From assembly GCA_943331855.1 (NCBI GenBank), contig CALQNE010000106.1, positions 1 to 10,820 of the forward strand: a stretch of 10,820 nt of DNA, in the 5' to 3' direction. Both the position numbers and the translations under genes were made by a program. Each line of letters opens with the position of its first letter. The first letter of the stretch is position 1. Of the stretch, positions 6,918 through 10,820 are shown piece by piece. The DNA comes from Bordetella parapertussis. Lineage in GTDB: Bacteria > Pseudomonadota > Gammaproteobacteria > Burkholderiales > Burkholderiaceae_B. Under the pieces are notes generated by a model. That model did not search any database. It saw only the letters and a list, made by a program, of their open reading frames with translations, and had not been told where the DNA came from.

Positions 6918-8096
6918 ATGCGTACTGCCCGCCGTTACCTCGCCCGCGAAATTTATCGTTCCACCTCTGTCGTGCTGCTTGCACTACTGGGTTTGTTCAT
7001 GTTTTTTACGCTGGTCGACGAGCTTGACACGGTAGGTGAAAAATTTCCGCTGACGGCCCTGTTTTACCTACAAGCACTTTCGGTTCCGACTCGACTCTAT
7101 GACCTCCTACCGATTGGCCTGCTAATCGGCGCGATCCTGGCGCTTGCGGGTCTTGCACAACGTAACGAACTCGTCATCTTGCGCGTATCGGGCGTCAGTG
7201 GGATGGGGATGCTCAAAATGCTTTGGATCATCTCGATCCCCATTGTGCTGGCTGCGACCGTACTTTCCGAATTCATTACCCCCATTGCTGAAATCAAAAG
7301 CAGTGAAGCGAATTTGCTGATGCGTGGTCGGGTCGAAGGCGGACGCTTGGTCAGTGGGTACTGGTTCAAAGAACCGACCAGTGACGGCGGTACACGCATC
7401 ATCAATATTGGTCGTCTGCTGGCCTCGGGCAATGCCGCCGATCTGCGTATCTACGAATTTCCAGATGGTACGGCCTTATCGTTGATGTCTACGGCCGAGT
7501 CTGCTCGCTTTGTAGACGGAAATTTGATTATGGAAAACGTAATCGAAACTCGCATTGCTCCTGAAGTCAAAGAGGTGCTCGCCGACGCCAAGGTCTCTGA
7601 GCGACCCGTCGTCGTCAAAGAAAAAATCGCGTCACGAAAAGTTGAAACAACCTTGAGCGCCGAGCGTCTAGTCGCACGTATCTTGACGCCCGAACGCATG
7701 ACGCTCAAAGCCTTGCATGATTACATTCAGTATCTTGAACACAATCAGTTGCAATCTGACCGTCAGGTTGTGGCTGTTTGGCGCAAGCTTGCTTACCCGT
7801 TTACCCTGGTCGTGATGCTGACAATCGCTGCGCCCATCGGATTCATGCAAACGCGGCGCGGCGGCGTCGGTGCCAAAGTGTTTTTAGGGATTTTGCTTGG
7901 CACTGGTTTTTTTATGATTAATCAGCTCGCCCTCAATGTCGGGTTGCTTTATAAATGGCCCCCAGTTGTCACCGCCCTGCTCCCCAATGTGACCGCAACG
8001 CTTTTGGCGCTGACCGCCATTTTTGCGATGGAGCATCGTAATGCGATCATCAGCAAAACCTTCAGCGTCTGGCTCGGCCGAAAACCAGCGGTATGA
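6918..8096 (+). CDS. lptG: Lipopolysaccharide export ABC transporter permease LptG
   Basis: LptG with LptF forms the inner-membrane channel of the LptB2FG transporter, which pulls LPS from the inner membrane and pushes it onto the LptC-LptA bridge. The 392-residue protein shows the YjgP/YjgQ layout. Three N-terminal membrane helices lie at about 15-33, 62-80 and 102-121. Between helices two and three, [13 protein letters not shown] (82-94) forms the cytoplasmic coupling region that contacts LptB. A periplasmic beta-jellyroll domain covers about 125-288, with GYWFKE at 147-152 and IINIGRL at 161-167. Three C-terminal helices follow at about 290-309, 320-342 and 350-371, with GFMQTRRGG at 308-316. 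LptG is preferred over LptF from overall resemblance to betaproteobacterial LptG. It overlaps apaH by ATGA. Its usual partner lptF is not in the window, and the neighbours on both sides are complete unrelated genes. No strong ribosome site or promoter is visible before it. Confidence 0.92.
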   Translation: MRTARRYLAREIYRSTSVVLLALLGLFMFFTLVDELDTVGEKFPLTALFYLQALSVPTRLYDLLPIGLLIGAILALAGLAQRNELVILRVSGVSGMGMLKMLWIISIPIVLAATVLSEFITPIAEIKSSEANLLMRGRVEGGRLVSGYWFKEPTSDGGTRIINIGRLLASGNAADLRIYEFPDGTALSLMSTAESARFVDGNLIMENVIETRIAPEVKEVLADAKVSERPVVVKEKIASRKVETTLSAERLVARILTPERMTLKALHDYIQYLEHNQLQSDRQVVAVWRKLAYPFTLVVMLTIAAPIGFMQTRRGGVGAKVFLGILLGTGFFMINQLALNVGLLYKWPPVVTALLPNVTATLLALTAIFAMEHRNAIISKTFSVWLGRKPAV

Positions 8097-8929
8097 GTAT
8101 GCATAGCATCTGGATGATTGGTGACATTCAAGGCTGTTGCGGCTCGCTAGACGAATTGCTGGCACACCCCGAGATCGCGCAAGAGCCACTCGCCCGGTTC
8201 TGGTTCGCGGGTGACTTAGTCAACCGCGGCTCTCAATCTTTAGCCACCTTGCGCCGCCTGATGGCGCTCGAAGAACGCAGCGTAGCAATTTTAGGCAATC
8301 ACGATCTACATTTACTCGCCATCGCTGCGGGTGTTCGGCGTCTTGGTAAAAATGATACCTTGCACGAGATCCTTGAAGCGCCCGACTGCGACGACTTGAT
8401 TAACTGGTTGCGTTGGCGGCCAATGGCGCACTTCGAGCTTGATCACTTAATGGTGCACGCTGGCGTTCTACCAAAATGGGATGTTCAAAAAACACTTTCG
8501 CTGGCAAACGAAGTTGAGAAAATGCTGCGCGGCCCCAATTGGCAAAAGAATCTGCAAAAGATGTATGGCAACGAACCTGATCACTGGAAAGAAGGCCACT
8601 CCGGGAGCAAGCGACTACGCGTCATCATCAATGCACTTACCCGCTTACGCATGTGCACAAACAATGGACACATGGCGCTCTCGCTCAAAGGCAGCCCAGA
8701 ACTACACGAGGGCGATCTCGTGCCATGGTTTGATGTGAAGGGCCGCGCAACCAAAGACGTCACAATGGTGTTTGGTCATTGGTCAACCTTAAAACTTTTG
8801 CTGCGCGAGCGCGTCATCTGTTTAGACACAGGTTGCGTCTGGGGTGGTGAACTGACTGCTGTTCGCCTGCAAGACCGTCGCACCGTACAAATTTCGTGCC
8901 CGCAAGGCCTGGCGCGAAGCGAAGACTAA
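8093..8929 (+). CDS. apaH: Symmetrical bis(5'-nucleosyl)-tetraphosphatase (Ap4A hydrolase, ApaH)
   Basis: ApaH splits diadenosine tetraphosphate into two ADP and, in enterobacteria, also removes Np4 caps from RNA 5' ends. It is a PPP-family metallophosphatase. The 278-residue protein shows the metal-site motifs in order: GDIQGC at 10-15 (Gln where protein phosphatases have His, normal for ApaH), GDLVNRG at 40-46, GNHD at 68-71, HAG at 122-124 and GHWS at 228-231, then [10 protein letters not shown] at 243-252. The ATG at 8093 overlaps the lptG stop (ATGA); a second ATG at 8099 would start MHSIWMIGD and is equally reasonable. It is the last gene of the plus-strand run. Its TAA shares bases with the TAG of the convergent hydrolase gene. 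apaH is often found with ksgA and pdxA, which are not here; coupling to lptG instead ties it to envelope genes by position only. Confidence 0.96.
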   Translation: MSMHSIWMIGDIQGCCGSLDELLAHPEIAQEPLARFWFAGDLVNRGSQSLATLRRLMALEERSVAILGNHDLHLLAIAAGVRRLGKNDTLHEILEAPDCDDLINWLRWRPMAHFELDHLMVHAGVLPKWDVQKTLSLANEVEKMLRGPNWQKNLQKMYGNEPDHWKEGHSGSKRLRVIINALTRLRMCTNNGHMALSLKGSPELHEGDLVPWFDVKGRATKDVTMVFGHWSTLKLLLRERVICLDTGCVWGGELTAVRLQDRRTVQISCPQGLARSED

Positions 8930-9777
8930 CGATTAGAACTGAACCAATCAAGCATGATCGTATTAGTTTGCTCTGGTGCCTCGTATTGCACCCAATGACC
9001 AACGTCAGGCAAGATAATGCCTTTTCGCTCGGGGAAAGGTGTAATCATATTGGCCATCAGATACTCAGGGTCACAGGTGATATCGTGCTCACCCCAAACG
9101 ATTAGCGTTTTACCGTTGTAGTCCTCAAGCGCAGGGCCAAGCAACCCACGCCCTGAAATCCCGCGACTACGAAAACGGGTTTGCACACACGAATACGTGT
9201 GGATATCGAGCGCAAACGGATCAATCGCCTCATCGGCATAAATCATATGCGCCCACAAATTAAAGCGCATCGCCTCGCGTAACTCTTCATCCGAGACAGC
9301 GCGCTTCCAGTTCACCAACTTGCCGCGTTCGCGGCGCGGACCACCATGACCGCCAGGGCCCAGGATGGCCAAACTTTTGACTGGCAGCCCCTGTGCCGCC
9401 AAGTTCGCTGATACCAAGCCACCAAATGAAAACCCTGAAAGTTGAAACGGCGTGTTGGCACCTAATAGTTGGGTGATGCTCTGCGCCGTGACGGCGATCA
9501 TGTCGCCAAACTCACCAAAAAGCGGATCGCTCGAATCCCCATACCCCGGCAGGTCAACAACAAACAGTGAAAATTGTTGTGCGAGTGCATCGATATTGCG
9601 CGCCCAGTGCATCCAACTTCCGTGTCCACCGTGAATCAGCAACAAGGGCTCGCCCGAGGCCTCGCCGTATTGCCGCCAGCTCACCTGATGATCACCCACA
9701 TCAACCGAGTGCCGAATCGCGCGCTGCTCGGCTTGGTCAATCCAGGCCTGAGTATTTGGATCGTTCCATTGCGTCAT
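8926..9777 (-). CDS. Alpha/beta hydrolase, catalytic triad intact
   Basis: This 283-residue protein belongs to the alpha/beta-hydrolase fold family, close in pattern to the MhpC/BphD-like C-C bond hydrolases and small-ester hydrolases. The oxyanion-hole segment LLIHGGHGS is at 46-54, DLPGYGDS at 75-82, the nucleophile elbow GFSFGG at 115-120 with Ser117, the acid in GEHD at 229-232 with Asp232, and the base in DVGHW at 258-262 with His261. A cap domain of about 140-215 lies between them. No signal peptide is seen, so it should be cytoplasmic. AGGA about 9 bases before the ATG is a good ribosome site. It faces away from the LigJ-like gene across a shared control region, which suggests a role in aromatic-compound breakdown, but the substrate cannot be read from sequence. 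Convergent with apaH, sharing stop-codon bases. Confidence 0.88.
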   Translation of the reverse strand: MTQWNDPNTQAWIDQAEQRAIRHSVDVGDHQVSWRQYGEASGEPLLLIHGGHGSWMHWARNIDALAQQFSLFVVDLPGYGDSSDPLFGEFGDMIAVTAQSITQLLGANTPFQLSGFSFGGLVSANLAAQGLPVKSLAILGPGGHGGPRRERGKLVNWKRAVSDEELREAMRFNLWAHMIYADEAIDPFALDIHTYSCVQTRFRSRGISGRGLLGPALEDYNGKTLIVWGEHDITCDPEYLMANMITPFPERKGIILPDVGHWVQYEAPEQTNTIMLDWFSSNR

Positions 9778-9805
9778 TTCTTTGATTCCTGATGATTTTG
9801 TTATT

Positions 9806-9835
9806 GTTTTAGCCTAAGCGGCGGGGTGATGCCAA
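9806..9835 (-). promoter_or_regulatory. Candidate promoter for the alpha/beta hydrolase gene
   Basis: On the minus strand TTGGCA (9835-9830, 5 of 6 to -35 consensus) and TAAAAC (9811-9806, 4 of 6 to -10 consensus) are 18 bases apart. Transcription would begin near 9799, leaving a leader of about 20 bases that contains the AGGA ribosome site. Confidence 0.4.
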
Positions 9836-9872
9836 GCGGTTTTAATGCTTCTAAGGCGGCCACACCAAAAAA

Positions 9873-9891
9873 AAACACGACAAAAGTGTTT
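9873..9891. promoter_or_regulatory. Inverted repeat, possible operator, in the hydrolase/ligJ-like intergenic region
   Basis: AAACAC (9873-9878) and GTGTTT (9886-9891) form a perfect 6-bp inverted repeat with a 7-base spacer. The right arm touches the -35 box of the plus-strand promoter, and the centre lies about 43 bases before the predicted start of transcription, a usual position for an activator. In a minus-strand transcript the same bases would form a weak hairpin followed by a T run, so a weak attenuator is the alternative. Confidence 0.4.
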
Positions 9892-9918
9892 GCGACGTCA
9901 GGCGGCTTAGAATATAAC
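9890..9918 (+). promoter_or_regulatory. Candidate sigma70-type promoter for the ligJ-like gene
   Basis: TTGCGA (9890-9895, 4 of 6 to -35 consensus) and TATAAC (9913-9918, 5 of 6 to -10 consensus) are separated by exactly 17 bases. The start of transcription would be near 9925, giving a leader of about 97 bases that is A-rich and shows no strong hairpin. Confidence 0.5.
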
Positions 9919-10021
9919 AAAGACACAACAAACCAAAAGAGACCAGCACGGCAGTAGCGCTTTGCCGATTAAAATCTAAGCACGCGTTATCAAACAATTT
10001 TTAACCGAGATACTCTTCACC

Positions 10022-10820
10022 ATGATTATTGATGTTCACGGGCACTTCACCACCACACCGCCTCAAGTGGCACAGTTTCGTACTGATCAAATTGCAGAGT
10101 TTGACCGAACCGGCAAAGCGTCCACTGCGACCCCACCGCCGGTGTCAGACGCCGAGATCCGCGATGGTATTGATAATAATCAACTGCGCATTATGCGCGA
10201 ACGCGGCATTGACCTGACGATCTTTTCTCCGCGCGCAGTTGGCATGGATCATCATCGTGGCAACGAAGAGACCAACGTCGTGTGGGCGCGTTATAACAAC
10301 GAGATCATTCATCGCGTTTGCAACATGTATCCCGACAATTTTGTCGGCGTGTGCCAACTGCCTCAAGCACCCGGCGTTGCACCCGGCGCACGGGTCTTTG
10401 AAGAGCTTGACCGTTGCATCAACGAATATGGCTTTATTGGCGCTAATATCAACCCCGATCCAACAGGCGGACGCTGGAGCGATCCACCGCTGTGGGATAA
10501 AAAATGGTGGTACCCGCTTTACGAAAAAATGGTGGCGCTTGATATCCCCGCCATGATTCATGTCAGCGGCTCGTGTAATCCGCATTTTGACGCAGTGGCT
10601 ACGCACTACATCAATGGCGATACCACTGCCTTTGTACAGTTCATGACTTCAGATATTTTTAAAGATTTTCCTACCCTTAAATTCATCATCCCACATGGCG
10701 GCGGCGCAGTTCCCTACCACTGGGGACGCTATCGCGGTCGTGCGCAAGACATGGGCTTGCCACCTCTTGAACAAAAAGTTTTAAACAATGTGTTCTTTGA
10801 TACCTGCGTGTATCACCAGC
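10022..10820 (+). CDS. ligJ: Amidohydrolase-family 4-oxalomesaconate hydratase (LigJ-like), 3' end outside window
   Basis: LigJ adds water to 4-oxalomesaconate to form 4-carboxy-4-hydroxy-2-oxoadipate, a late step of the protocatechuate 4,5-cleavage (and gallate) pathway, before aldolase cleavage to pyruvate and oxaloacetate. The frame is open for 266 codons to the window edge; about 75 more residues would complete a normal LigJ. The start MIIDVHGHFTTTP carries the metal-binding pair His6 and His8. NQLRIMRERGIDLTIFSPRA, NPDPTGG, DIPAMIHVSGSCN (His180), TSDIFKDFPTLKFIIPHGGG (His225) and FFDTCVYH (Asp260) closely match LigJ as I remember it. CGAGA about 11 bases before the ATG is a modest ribosome site. 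It is divergent from the alpha/beta hydrolase with its own promoter region. A related amidohydrolase with another substrate is possible; the superfamily is certain, the exact reaction likely. Confidence 0.85.
   Translation, partial: MIIDVHGHFTTTPPQVAQFRTDQIAEFDRTGKASTATPPPVSDAEIRDGIDNNQLRIMRERGIDLTIFSPRAVGMDHHRGNEETNVVWARYNNEIIHRVCNMYPDNFVGVCQLPQAPGVAPGARVFEELDRCINEYGFIGANINPDPTGGRWSDPPLWDKKWWYPLYEKMVALDIPAMIHVSGSCNPHFDAVATHYINGDTTAFVQFMTSDIFKDFPTLKFIIPHGGGAVPYHWGRYRGRAQDMGLPPLEQKVLNNVFFDTCVYHQ

Noticed and set aside
9867..9891. Hairpin with T run as a strong minus-strand terminator
   Set aside because: The stem is 6 bp with only two GC pairs and a 7-base loop, and no gene ends there on the minus strand; kept only as a possible operator.
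10145..10606. Minus-strand open frame of 153 codons near the right edge
   Set aside because: It is antisense to the LigJ-like frame, which is open from 10022 to the edge and shows strong family motifs; the minus product looks like a reverse-complement shadow.
1..10820. Search for mobile elements, CRISPR arrays, tRNA genes, toxin-antitoxin or defence genes
   Set aside because: No transposase or integrase motifs, no regularly spaced repeats, no tRNA-like folds and no defence-type domains were seen by eye on either strand.

Overview
The window is a stretch of mostly core chromosome from a Gram-negative betaproteobacterium. The order mpl, RNase II-family gene, TonB-family gene, aroE, the sequence character of LptG and ApaH, and the accB-aroQ-thioredoxin block next to mpl all point to Burkholderiales, most probably Alcaligenaceae (Bordetella relatives). 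That placement comes from remembered gene order and protein resemblance, not from a search. Base composition is moderately GC-rich and even. There are no tRNAs, rRNAs, insertion sequences, CRISPR arrays or phage genes, and no gene-free stretch longer than 244 bases.

Left block, minus strand (1-1537): a TlpA-type thioredoxin gene, then aroQ (type II 3-dehydroquinate dehydratase), then the start of accB (biotin carboxyl carrier protein, cut by the window edge just before its biotin-lysine motif). A plausible promoter lies just after the thioredoxin gene. It is bracketed by a 9-bp inverted repeat and followed by an 8-bp hairpin in the aroQ leader.

Middle block, plus strand (1573-8929): mpl (murein peptide recycling), an RNase II-family exoribonuclease, an unusual TonB-family protein, aroE (shikimate dehydrogenase), lptG (lipopolysaccharide export permease) and apaH (Ap4A hydrolase). 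tonB/aroE and lptG/apaH each overlap by ATGA, and the RNase and TonB genes are 14 bases apart, so much of the block is probably co-transcribed. The genes serve envelope building (mpl, lptG, TonB-like), aromatic amino acid synthesis (aroE, with aroQ across the divergent junction) and RNA/nucleotide turnover.

Right block (8926-10820): apaH converges with, and shares bases of its stop codon with, a minus-strand alpha/beta hydrolase. Across a 244-base divergent control region starts a plus-strand amidohydrolase closely resembling LigJ, 4-oxalomesaconate hydratase of the protocatechuate 4,5-cleavage pathway; it runs off the window. This marks a change from housekeeping genes to aromatic-compound catabolism. 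Its intergenic region has a good sigma70-like promoter with an inverted repeat placed like an activator site.

No clearly new system is visible. The items most worth a second look are the coiled-coil TonB-like protein with no ExbB/ExbD nearby, lptG without lptF, the aroQ-accB leader architecture, and the hydrolase/LigJ-like divergent pair.
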